A DNA stretch of 64,000 nt. Origin: JAICJR01 sp036494715 (GTDB taxonomy: Bacteria > Actinomycetota > Thermoleophilia > Solirubrobacterales > Thermoleophilaceae). Positions 20,312-28,226 of the stretch are shown here, piece by piece (the first letter of the stretch is position 1; the number at the start of each line of letters is the position of its first letter). Where the stretch lies: contig DASXNY010000007.1 of the NCBI GenBank assembly GCA_036494715.1, positions 1 to 64,000 of the forward strand, in the 5' to 3' direction. Position numbers and translations under genes: made by a program. The notes below the pieces were generated by a model. The model saw only the letters and a list, made by a program, of their open reading frames with translations, ran no database searches and was not told the origin of the DNA.

Positions 20312-20415
20312 CGGCAGGATCCAGTGCAGGACCTTCCGCCCGGCGCGCGTGGCCAGCGAGGTGCCCGGCGGACGCTTGGCGCTCCGCGCGCGGGAAGCGG
20401 GTATCGCCTCGGCGG

Positions 20416-21285
20416 CTATCTCGCCTCACTCCCCATCAGCGCCTCGGTGCCGGCGAAATACGCCCACAGCCCGACCAGCACGAGGATGATCGCCATCAAC
20501 GTGAACGACAGCGCGGCCGCGGTCGGGAAGTCGTTCAGCTCCAGATAGCGGCTCTGGATGACGTTGCCGATCATCGTCTGGTTGGGCGAGCCGAGCAGCG
20601 TCGCGTTCACGTAGTCGCCCGCCGCCGGGATGAAGGTGAGCAGCACGCCGGCCACCACGCCGGGCATCGACAGCGGCAGCGTGACCTTCGTGAACACGGA
20701 GCGGCGGTTGCCGTACAGGTCCGCGCCCGCCTCGAGCAGCCGCCCGTCGATGCGTTCGAGCGACGCGTACAGCGGCAGGATCATGAACGGCAGGAAGTTG
20801 TAGGTGATGCCCGCCACCACCGCTCCCGTCGTGGCCAGCACCCTCCCGTGCGGACTGATGATGTGAAGCGTCTGGAGGATCGAGACGAGCGGGCTCGAGT
20901 CGTCCAGGATCGTCTCCCACGCGAGCGTGCGCACGAGATAGGTCACGAAGAACGGCAGGATCACCGCGAGCAGCAGCGCGTTCCGCCAGCGCCCGCCGCG
21001 GAACGCGATCGCGTACGCGAGCGGGTAGCCGATCAAGAGCGACAGCACCGTGGACAGTCCCGCGTACCAGAACGAGCGCAGGAACTGCGTCTTGTACAGC
21101 GACAGCGCGTCCGTGTAGGTCGCGAAGTGCCAGTTGAAGGAGAAGCCGTTGAAGATCGAGCCCGTCTCGAGCGAGATCTTCCCCTGGTAGTAGAGCGGCA
21201 GCGCGAAGAAGATGATCAGCCAGGCCAGGCCCGGCAACAGCAGCGCGAGGGGCAGGAGCCCCTTGTGTCGCCGGACGAACGACAT
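20416..21285 (-). CDS. potB: Spermidine/putrescine ABC transporter permease PotB
   Basis: A 289-residue permease with six TM segments. TM1 follows a basic N-terminus (SFVRRHKGLLPLALLLPGLAW); the EAA loop is RLLEAGADLYGNRRSVFTKV near residue 180. Pairs with PotC in the membrane and with PotA inside. Thirteen bp separate it from potD. Length is normal for PotB (about 275-285). Confidence 0.94.
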   Translation of the reverse strand: MSFVRRHKGLLPLALLLPGLAWLIIFFALPLYYQGKISLETGSIFNGFSFNWHFATYTDALSLYKTQFLRSFWYAGLSTVLSLLIGYPLAYAIAFRGGRWRNALLLAVILPFFVTYLVRTLAWETILDDSSPLVSILQTLHIISPHGRVLATTGAVVAGITYNFLPFMILPLYASLERIDGRLLEAGADLYGNRRSVFTKVTLPLSMPGVVAGVLLTFIPAAGDYVNATLLGSPNQTMIGNVIQSRYLELNDFPTAAALSFTLMAIILVLVGLWAYFAGTEALMGSEAR

Positions 21286-21298
21286 CCGCGCCGCGCCG

Positions 21299-22507
21299 CT
21301 AGGCGCCGATCACCGCTTGGAAGGCGTTGTTGATCTTGTCCTCGTCCGCGGGGGCGAGCTGCTTGAAGGCATGCCCCTTCGACAGCACGTTCGCGCTCGG
21401 GAAGATCAGCGGGTTGTTCGCCACGCCCGGGTCGAGCTTGAGCAGCACGGCCTTGGTGCCGGCCACCGGCGGGACGTAGTTCACGTAGTCCTCGATCGGC
21501 GCCTCCACCTGCGGCTGGTAGATCCAGTTCATGAACACCTCGGCGGTGTACGGGTGCGGCGCGCCCACCGGAACCATCATGTTGTCGGTCCAGAGCATGA
21601 AGCCCTCTTCCGGGTGGACGAACTGGATGTTCTTGTTGTCCGACTGGAGCTGCACCGCGTCGCCCGACCAGCCGTAGACGATCCACGAGTCGCCGTGCGG
21701 CAGGTCCTTGAGGTAGTCGTTGCCCGTGAAGCGGCGGATCTGGCCGTTCTTCACGTACTTGTCGATCTTTGCGATCGCCGCAAGCGCGTCGGCCGTGCTG
21801 CCGGTGGTCGGGTCCTTGCCCATGCCGAGCATCGTCAGCCCCACCGTGTCGCGCATCTCGGTGAGCATCGTGACCTTGCCCTTGTACTTGGGGTTGAAGA
21901 CCTCGTTGACGCTCTTCACGTCGCCGACCTTGTCCTTGCGGATGATCAGGCCGGTCTGCCCGCTCTGCCACGGGACCGAGTAGTTGCGGCCCGGGTCGTA
22001 GTCGATGTGCTGAAGAGCCGGGATGAGGTTCTTGGTGACGTTCGGCAGCGCGGCCTTGTTCAGCTTCTCGATGTAGCCGAGCTTGATCATCTTGCCGGCC
22101 ATCCAGTCGGTCATCACGATGATGTCCCGGCCGCCCGAGGTGCCGTTCGCGAGCTGCTGGCGGATCTTCCCGAAGAACTCGGTGTTGTCGTTGATCTCCT
22201 CCGTGTACTTCACGTTCACGCCGAACTTCTTCGTGAACTTCTCGAGCGTGGGGTGCTTGCCGTGGCTCACGTCGATGTAGAGCGGCCAGTTGGAGAAGTT
22301 CAGCTGGGTGCCGAGCTGGCCTTTCGGGATGACCTTCGAGACCGTCTTGCTCCCGCCGCTCAGCGCGGAGCCGCTGCCACAGGCGGCGAGGAACCCGGCG
22401 GCTCCGACCGAGAGCGCCCCCGCGCCGCCCATGCGAAACAGCTGCCGCCGGCTGATCTCCCGCCGCACCAGCTCGTCCATCTCTCGGTCGATGTCACGCT
22501 CGCTCAC
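21299..22507 (-). CDS. potD: Polyamine ABC transporter substrate-binding lipoprotein PotD
   Basis: A 402-residue extracytoplasmic binding protein. The N-terminus has a twin-arginine motif (SRRQLFRMGG) followed by a hydrophobic segment and a lipobox (LAAC, Cys at about residue 43), so it is probably exported folded and lipid-anchored. The body is a PotD/PotF-type fold (NWPLYIDVSHGKHPTLEKF; DIIVMTDWMAGKMIKLGYIE). It captures polyamines for PotBC. The GTG start overlaps the potA stop as GTGA. Confidence 0.93.
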   Translation of the reverse strand: MSERDIDREMDELVRREISRRQLFRMGGAGALSVGAAGFLAACGSGSALSGGSKTVSKVIPKGQLGTQLNFSNWPLYIDVSHGKHPTLEKFTKKFGVNVKYTEEINDNTEFFGKIRQQLANGTSGGRDIIVMTDWMAGKMIKLGYIEKLNKAALPNVTKNLIPALQHIDYDPGRNYSVPWQSGQTGLIIRKDKVGDVKSVNEVFNPKYKGKVTMLTEMRDTVGLTMLGMGKDPTTGSTADALAAIAKIDKYVKNGQIRRFTGNDYLKDLPHGDSWIVYGWSGDAVQLQSDNKNIQFVHPEEGFMLWTDNMMVPVGAPHPYTAEVFMNWIYQPQVEAPIEDYVNYVPPVAGTKAVLLKLDPGVANNPLIFPSANVLSKGHAFKQLAPADEDKINNAFQAVIGA

Positions 22508-23664
22508 GGTTTTTCACTTTCTCCCTCGGGGTCTTGGCTCTCGAATTCCTTCGCTTCGCTCTCTCTCACCACGTGCATGTGATCCGTCGCCCAGCTGAGT
22601 CGCACGCGCGCGCCGGCCCCCGGCAGGCGCTGGCGCTCGTCCTCGTCGGCGTTCGGCACAAGCACGGTCATGGCCACCTTGTCGGGCAGCCGCACCACCA
22701 TCTGCGTGGCGGTGCCGAGGTAGATCGAGCTCTCCACGAGCCCCTCCACCGAGGGCTTGTCGGTGGGCGCGGGCTCTTCGATCAGCTTGACGGTGAGCTT
22801 CTCCGGCCTCACCACCGCCCACACGCGCTCGCCGGGCTTGAAGCCGTTGGCGCTGGTCTGCAGCGCCACGCCGCTGTCGAGCTTGAGCTCGGTCGCGCCG
22901 CCGGGGGCCGGGCCGGCCACGCCGGGCATCAGGTTGGACACGCCGATGAAGCCGGCGACGAAGGTGGTGCGCGGACGGTTGTACACGGCCTCGGGCACGT
23001 CCACCTGCTCGACCACGCCGTGGTTCATCACGGCGATGCGGTCGGACATCGTGAGCGCCTCTTCCTGGTCGTGCGTGACGTAGATGAACGTGATGCCCAC
23101 GTCGCGCTGGATGCGCTTCAGCTCGACCTGCAGCCCCTTGCGCAGCTTGAGGTCGAGCGCGCCGAGCGGCTCGTCGAGCAGCAGCACGGTCGGCAGGTTC
23201 ACGAGCGCGCGCGCGAGCGCCACGCGCTGCTGCTGGCCGCCGGAGAGCTGGCGCGGCTTGCGCTTGGCCTCACGCGCGAGGCCCACCCGCTCGAGCTCCT
23301 CGGTCACCCGCCCGGCGGCCTCCTTCCGGCCCATCCCCTGGCGGCGCAGGCCGAAGGCCACGTTCTCCTCCACGCTCAGGTGCGGGAACAGCGCGTAGCT
23401 CTGGAAGACGGTGTTGGTGGCGCGCTTGAAGGCCGGCAGACCGGACACGTCGGTGCCGTCGAGCAGGATCCGGCCGTCGCTCGGGTCCTCGAAGCCGGCG
23501 ACCATGCGCAGCGTCGTGGTCTTGCCGCAGCCGCTCGGCCCGAGCAGCGTGAAGAACTCGCCGCGCTCGATGTCGAGCGTGAGCTCACGGACGGCTGTGA
23601 AGTCCCCGAAGCGCTTCGTGACCTGCTCGAGGCGCACACTCGGTAGCGGCGTACCGCCGCGCAC
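22504..23664 (-). CDS. potA: Polyamine ABC transporter ATPase PotA
   Basis: A 386-residue ATPase. Walker A GPSGCGKTT near residue 42, Q-loop FQSYALFP, signature LSGGQQQRVALARAL, Walker B VLLLDEP, H-loop VTHDQEEA, and a C-terminal TOBE regulatory domain (residues about 250-365). The GTG at 23664 is the first canonical start, but no ribosome-binding site precedes it. A strong GAGGAGGAG lies at 23715-23723 and the frame is open through it, so initiation upstream at a non-canonical codon is possible. The last 20 residues are unusually charged and AT-richer. Heads potA-D-B-C under a dyad-covered promoter. Confidence 0.94.
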   Translation of the reverse strand: MRGGTPLPSVRLEQVTKRFGDFTAVRELTLDIERGEFFTLLGPSGCGKTTTLRMVAGFEDPSDGRILLDGTDVSGLPAFKRATNTVFQSYALFPHLSVEENVAFGLRRQGMGRKEAAGRVTEELERVGLAREAKRKPRQLSGGQQQRVALARALVNLPTVLLLDEPLGALDLKLRKGLQVELKRIQRDVGITFIYVTHDQEEALTMSDRIAVMNHGVVEQVDVPEAVYNRPRTTFVAGFIGVSNLMPGVAGPAPGGATELKLDSGVALQTSANGFKPGERVWAVVRPEKLTVKLIEEPAPTDKPSVEGLVESSIYLGTATQMVVRLPDKVAMTVLVPNADEDERQRLPGAGARVRLSWATDHMHVVRESEAKEFESQDPEGESEKP

Positions 23665-23767
23665 AGCGCCGGATTCCGCCGACGAATCGGTGGTCGCGAT
23701 CTGTGCTCCCGTGACTCCTCCTCAAAGGCCAACTCGGCGCGGCGTCGATCGCCAAGCCGATGGGGCG

Positions 23768-23802
23768 TCTCAGAAGTTATGTCTGAGAACCGACTTTCGC
23801 AA
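23768..23802 (-). promoter_or_regulatory. Predicted potADBC promoter with overlapping dyad operator
   Basis: On the minus strand TTGCGA (23802-23797), 17-bp spacer, TAACTT (23779-23774). A perfect 7-bp inverted repeat, TCTCAGA and TCTGAGA with a 7-bp spacer, spans 23768-23788 and covers the -10 element. This is the layout of a repressor site for the polyamine transport operon; the regulator is not identified (the PucR protein at 25367 is a candidate). Confidence 0.5.
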
Positions 23803-23882
23803 GTAAAAGATGCCCAAAAAGTGCGCACCGTGCTTGTACGTCATGTATAGGCCGATGTAGTCCTATTTGACCCATCGCTCCC

Positions 23883-23911
23883 TTGTTCGCTTTCCAGCCG
23901 GGCGCTACCGT
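23883..23911 (+). promoter_or_regulatory. Predicted promoter of the aminotransferase gene
   Basis: TTGTTC (23883-23888), 17-bp spacer, TACCGT (23906-23911), 44 bases before the ATG at 23956. It diverges from the potA promoter within the same 291-bp AT-richer gap. Confidence 0.4.
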
Positions 23912-23955
23912 TGTCCACAGCGTCCAGTCCGTCCAGGAGAAGGAGAGTGTTCTGA

Positions 23956-25347
23956 ATGGCAACCAGGCTCGAAGGCGCGCCTCAAACAGAAGTGGCTGAG
24001 AGCAGTCGTCTGCAGGAGCTTGCCAAGCGGCACCTCTGGATGCACTTCACGCGCATGGGCGCGTACGACGACCATGAGCTGCCCATCATCACGCGCGGCG
24101 AGGGCTGCTACGTCTGGGACGCGAACGGCAAGAAGTACCTCGACGGGCTGTCCGCGCTCTTCTGCGTGAACGCGGGCCACGGCCGCGCGGAGCTCGGCGA
24201 GGCGGCCGCGCGCCAGGCCAAGGAGCTCGGCTTCTACACGAACTGGACCTTCGCCCACCCGCTCGCGATCGAACTGGCCGCGCGCATCGCGGACCTCGCG
24301 CCGGGCGACCTCAATCGCGTGTTCTTCACCTCCGGCGGCTCCGAGGCCGTGGAGAGCGCGATCAAGCTCAGCCGCCAGTACCACCGAGTACGCGGCGAGG
24401 GCGCGCGCTACAAGATCATCGCGCGCGACACCGCCTACCACGGCACCACGATGGGCGCCCTGATCGCCACGGGCATCGGCTCCATCCGCAGCATGTTCGA
24501 GCCGCTGCCCGTGGGCAGCGCGCACGTGGCTAACACCAACAGCTACCGCAACCCCGAGTGGCTCGACCCGGCGGAGGAGATCCAGAAACGGATCGAGTTC
24601 GAGGGTCCGGAGACCGTCGCGGCCGTGATCCTCGAGCCGGTGCAGAACTCGGGCGGCTGCTTCATGCCGCCGGAGGGCTACTTCCAGCGCGTGCGCGAGA
24701 TCTGCGACGAGTACGGCGTGCTGCTCATCTCGGACGAGGTGATCTGCTCCTGGGGCCGCCTCGGCCACTACTTCGGCTGCGAGCGCTTCGGCTACCAGCC
24801 GGACCTGATCACCACGGCCAAGGGCCTCACCTCGGCGTACGCGCCGATGGGCGCGGTGATCGCGCGCGACGAGATCTTCGAGCCCTTCGCCGAGGGCACG
24901 AGCATGTTCACCCATGGCCTCACGTTCGGCGGGCACCCGGTGTGCGCGGCGGTGGCGATGGCCAACCTCGACATCTTCGAGAACGAGGACCTCTGCGGCC
25001 ACGTCCGCGAGCACGAGGGTGAGTTCCGCGCGATGCTCGACCGGCTGAAGGACGACCTGCCGATCGTCGGCGACGTGCGCGGCGCCGGCTACTTCCACGC
25101 GATGGAGCTCGTGAAGGACAAGGAGACCAAGGAGAGCTTCAACGACGAGGAGTCCGAGGAGCTGCTCCGCGGCTTCCTCTCCGGCGAGCTCTACAAGCGC
25201 GGGCTGATCTGCCGTGCGGACGACCGCGGCGACCCCGTGATCCAGTTCTCGCCGCCGCTCATCGCGGGGCCCGAGCAGTTCGCCGAGATCGAGTCGGTGA
25301 TCCGCCCGGTGCTCACGGAGGCCTGGGAGCGGATCGTCAAGCATTGA
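23956..25347 (+). CDS. Class III PLP aminotransferase (putrescine/omega-amino acid type)
   Basis: A 463-residue fold-type I aminotransferase related to putrescine-pyruvate (SpuC-like) and omega-amino acid-pyruvate enzymes. Key regions: FFTSGGSEAVESAIKL (PLP phosphate contact), AYHGTTMGAL, LISDEVICSWGRLG (Asp that pairs with the PLP nitrogen), and the Schiff-base Lys in TTAKGLTSAYAPMG near residue 293. GGAGAAGGAGAG precedes the ATG. Its place beside potADBC and upstream of alanine dehydrogenase suggests it moves the amino group of an imported amine to pyruvate, giving alanine. Exact substrate unproven. Confidence 0.9.
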   Translation: MATRLEGAPQTEVAESSRLQELAKRHLWMHFTRMGAYDDHELPIITRGEGCYVWDANGKKYLDGLSALFCVNAGHGRAELGEAAARQAKELGFYTNWTFAHPLAIELAARIADLAPGDLNRVFFTSGGSEAVESAIKLSRQYHRVRGEGARYKIIARDTAYHGTTMGALIATGIGSIRSMFEPLPVGSAHVANTNSYRNPEWLDPAEEIQKRIEFEGPETVAAVILEPVQNSGGCFMPPEGYFQRVREICDEYGVLLISDEVICSWGRLGHYFGCERFGYQPDLITTAKGLTSAYAPMGAVIARDEIFEPFAEGTSMFTHGLTFGGHPVCAAVAMANLDIFENEDLCGHVREHEGEFRAMLDRLKDDLPIVGDVRGAGYFHAMELVKDKETKESFNDEESEELLRGFLSGELYKRGLICRADDRGDPVIQFSPPLIAGPEQFAEIESVIRPVLTEAWERIVKH

Positions 25348-25366
25348 TGGTTTAGGAGGCGGTGCG

Positions 25367-26941
25367 GTGCTCACGGTGCAGCGGCTCGTCCAGGACATCG
25401 ACCTGGAGCTGCTGACAGGGGAGGAGGCCGCCGAGGCTCCCGTCCGCTGGGTGCACATCACCGAGTTGCTGGACCCGACGCCGTGGCTCTCGGGCGGCGA
25501 GCTCGTGCTCACCACCGGCATCCAGCTCGACACGCCGGAGAAGCAGCGCGAGTTCGTCGCGCTGCTCGCCGGCCATCACCTCGCGGGGCTCGGCTTCGGC
25601 ACCGGCTTCGACCACAAGGAGCTGCCGCCCGCACTGCTCGAAGAGGCGGGCGAGCTCGGCTTCCCGGTGTTCGAGGTGCCCTACGACCTGCCGTTCATCG
25701 CGATCACCGAGAAGGCGTTCACGCGGCTCGTGAACGAGCAGTACGAGGTGCTGCAGCGCGGCATCGCGATCCAGAAGCGGCTCGAGCGGCTGGTGCTCGA
25801 GGAGCGCGGGCTGCCCGAGGTGGTGCGCGCGCTGGCCGCCACGATCGGCGGCGCTGTGCTCGTGCTGAGCGCGCGCGGCGAGACGATGACCGGCAAGGCG
25901 TTCCGCCGGGAGCTCACCGAGGAGCAGCTCACCGCGCTCCGGCTCGAGGTGGCCACGCGCAGCGCCCAGGGTGGCAACCAGAACGGCACGCGCACCCAAC
26001 CCGTCACGTTCGCCCCCGAGCATCCTGAGCTCACGGGCCGGACGCTCGCGCTCCCGGTGGCCACGCGCGGCAGCGGCGCGCCGCAGGCCTGGCTCGTGGC
26101 GGTGCGCGACACCGGCGGCCTCGGCGACTTCGAGCGCCTGATCCTCCAGCAGGCGGTGACCGTGGTGGCGCTCGAGCTGATGCGGCAGCGCGTGATGCGC
26201 GACACCGAGCGACGCCTGGCCGGCGACGTGCTGGCCGAGGCTCTCACCGGGCGCCTCGACCCGGACGAGCTGGCCATGCGGCTGCGCCCCTTCGGCGTGG
26301 GCGACACCGCGGCGGTGCTCGTGTTCGGCATGCAGGACCCCGCGGCCGGCGAGGCGCTGCTCGACCGCTTCATGGCGAGCGCCGGCGTGGGCGCCCTCGT
26401 GGCCGCGCGCGAGCGCCTGCTGTGCGCGGTCGTGGACGTCCAGGACACCGACCCACTCGAGCTCGCGGGCCGGGCGCGCAAGGCGCTCGGCGCTGAGTAC
26501 GGCGACGTGCGGGCGGCGGCTTCGCGGCCATCGCCCGCGCGCGCCTTGAGGCGCAGCTTCCACGAGGCGCGCTGCGCGCTCGAGGCGTCGGTGCTCGGCG
26601 GCGAGGAGGCGCCGGAGGTGGCCTCCTACCGTGACCTCGGCGCGTTCCAGCTACTGCTCTCGCTACAGGACGAGGACGCGCTCCGGCTGTACTGCGACAA
26701 CCTGCTCGGCCCGCTCGAGAACGGCGAGGGCGACTACGGCGACGAGCTGCTCCGCTCGCTCGAGGCGTTCATCGAGCAGAACGGCCAGTGGGAGCGGGCC
26801 GCCCGGCAGCTCTTCTGCCACAGGCATACGCTGCGCTACAGGATCCGGCGAGTGGAGGAGCTCACCGGCCGCGACCTCAGCCGGGCGCGCGACCGCATCG
26901 AGTTCTGGCTGGCGCTGCGCGGGCGGGAGCTCGTGAGATGA
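25367..26941 (+). CDS. PucR-family transcriptional regulator
   Basis: A 524-residue regulator with the three PucR parts: N-terminal PucR sensor domain (VQRLVQDIDLELLTGEEAAE to about residue 125), a central GGDEF-like non-catalytic region (about 290-400) and a C-terminal helix-turn-helix (LFCHRHTLRYRIRRVEELTG, about 482-501). Family members control purine, amine and amino-acid catabolism genes. Start GTG at 25367, eight bases after GGAGG; 19 bp after the aminotransferase gene, so both are likely one transcript. Probable local regulator of the polyamine block. Confidence 0.9.
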   Translation: MLTVQRLVQDIDLELLTGEEAAEAPVRWVHITELLDPTPWLSGGELVLTTGIQLDTPEKQREFVALLAGHHLAGLGFGTGFDHKELPPALLEEAGELGFPVFEVPYDLPFIAITEKAFTRLVNEQYEVLQRGIAIQKRLERLVLEERGLPEVVRALAATIGGAVLVLSARGETMTGKAFRRELTEEQLTALRLEVATRSAQGGNQNGTRTQPVTFAPEHPELTGRTLALPVATRGSGAPQAWLVAVRDTGGLGDFERLILQQAVTVVALELMRQRVMRDTERRLAGDVLAEALTGRLDPDELAMRLRPFGVGDTAAVLVFGMQDPAAGEALLDRFMASAGVGALVAARERLLCAVVDVQDTDPLELAGRARKALGAEYGDVRAAASRPSPARALRRSFHEARCALEASVLGGEEAPEVASYRDLGAFQLLLSLQDEDALRLYCDNLLGPLENGEGDYGDELLRSLEAFIEQNGQWERAARQLFCHRHTLRYRIRRVEELTGRDLSRARDRIEFWLALRGRELVR

Positions 26942-26966
26942 CAACGATTTGGAGGCGACTTAGCCG

Positions 26967-28130
26967 ATGAGGGTTGGAGTTCCGACGGAGATCAAGACCG
27001 ACGAGTACCGCGTGGCGATCACGCCCGCGGGCGTGCGCGAGTTCGTGGAGCACGGGCACGAGGTGTTGATCCAGAAGGGCGCGGGCGAGGGCAGCGTCAT
27101 CCCCGACGGGGAGTTCGTCGAGCAGGGCGCGCGCATCCTGCCGGACGCGCAGTCCGTGTTCGACGAGGCCGAGTTGGTGCTGAAGGTGAAGGAGCCGATG
27201 CCCGAAGAGGTGGCGAAGCTGCGCGCCGACCAGACGCTCTTCACCTACCTGCACCTCGCGCCCGCCCCCGAGCTGACGAAGGGCCTCTGCGACTCCGGCG
27301 CCACCTGCATCGCCTACGAGACCGTCGAGGACTCGCACGGGCGGCTGCCGCTGCTCGCCCCGATGAGCGAGGTGGCGGGCAAGATCGCCACGCAGGCCGG
27401 CGCGTTCATGCTCGAGCGCCCGCTCGGCGGCCGCGGCGTGCTGCTCGGCGGCGTGCCCGGCGTGGCGGCCGCGACCGTGCTCGTGATCGGCGGCGGCGTG
27501 GTGGGCATGCAGGCCGCGTTCATCGCGATCGGCATGGAGGCGGACGTGTTCGTGTTCGACCGCAACCTCGACCGCCTGCGCGAGCTCGACGTCGCCTTCG
27601 GCGGCCGCGCCTCCACGGTCTACTCGTCGACGCTCGCGGTCGAGAAGATGCTGCCCGCCGCAGACCTCGTGATCGGCGCCGTCCTGATTCACGGCGCGCG
27701 TGCGCCGTGGGTGATCCGCCGCGAACAGCTCGCGCTGATGAAGAAGCGCGCCGTGCTCGTGGACGTGTCGATCGACCAGGGCGGCTGCTTCGAGACCTCT
27801 CGCCCCACCACGCACTCCGACCCGACCTACGAGGTCGACGGCATCACCCACTACTGCGTGACCAACATGCCGGGCGCGGTGCCGATCACCTCGACCTTCG
27901 CCCTCACCAACGCGACCCTGCCGTACGCCATGGCGCTCGCGGACCTGGGCGTGCGCGACGCGATCGCCCGCGACCCGGGTCTGCGCGGCGGCGTGAACGT
28001 GGTGGCCGGCCAGGTCACGCACCCGGCGGTGGCCGAAGGCGTGAGCATGCCGTTTGTGCCCGTGGAGGAGGCCATGGGCCAGATCGAGGCCAGAGGCCAG
28101 AGGCCAGAGGCCACAGGAACCAAGAACTGA
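26967..28130 (+). CDS. ald: Alanine dehydrogenase
   Basis: A 387-residue NAD-dependent enzyme; reversible oxidative deamination of L-alanine to pyruvate and ammonia. N-terminal MRVGVPTEIKTDEYRVAITP is the family signature, the NAD-binding loop VLVIGGGVVGMQAA is near residue 171, and VTNMPGAVPITSTFALTNAT near 300 is conserved. It should regenerate pyruvate for the aminotransferase two genes upstream. The usual protein ends near residue 373; here a 14-residue tail (EARGQRPEATGTKN) is encoded by a heptamer array that also supplies the TGA stop. The same peptide stretch EARGQRPEAT occurs in the E2 linker at 33649. Confidence 0.95.
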   Translation: MRVGVPTEIKTDEYRVAITPAGVREFVEHGHEVLIQKGAGEGSVIPDGEFVEQGARILPDAQSVFDEAELVLKVKEPMPEEVAKLRADQTLFTYLHLAPAPELTKGLCDSGATCIAYETVEDSHGRLPLLAPMSEVAGKIATQAGAFMLERPLGGRGVLLGGVPGVAAATVLVIGGGVVGMQAAFIAIGMEADVFVFDRNLDRLRELDVAFGGRASTVYSSTLAVEKMLPAADLVIGAVLIHGARAPWVIRREQLALMKKRAVLVDVSIDQGGCFETSRPTTHSDPTYEVDGITHYCVTNMPGAVPITSTFALTNATLPYAMALADLGVRDAIARDPGLRGGVNVVAGQVTHPAVAEGVSMPFVPVEEAMGQIEARGQRPEATGTKN

Positions 28131-28149
28131 GAACTGAGAACTGAGAATG
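28087..28149 (+). repeat. Nine-unit heptamer array at the end of ald
   Basis: Nine contiguous 7-bp units whose sequence changes stepwise: AGGCCAG three times, AGGCCAC, AGGAACC, AAGAACT, GAGAACT twice, GAGAATG. The first part encodes the C-terminal tail of alanine dehydrogenase; the rest is intergenic. The first four units (28 nt) are identical to those at 33649. Confidence 0.88.
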
Positions 28150-28226
28150 GTCGGCAAGCACGTGATGGTGAGCCTGTCGTAGGGCTCGCCCGCACAGTCG
28201 CTCTCGCCGCTCTGCCGGCGTGGCTG

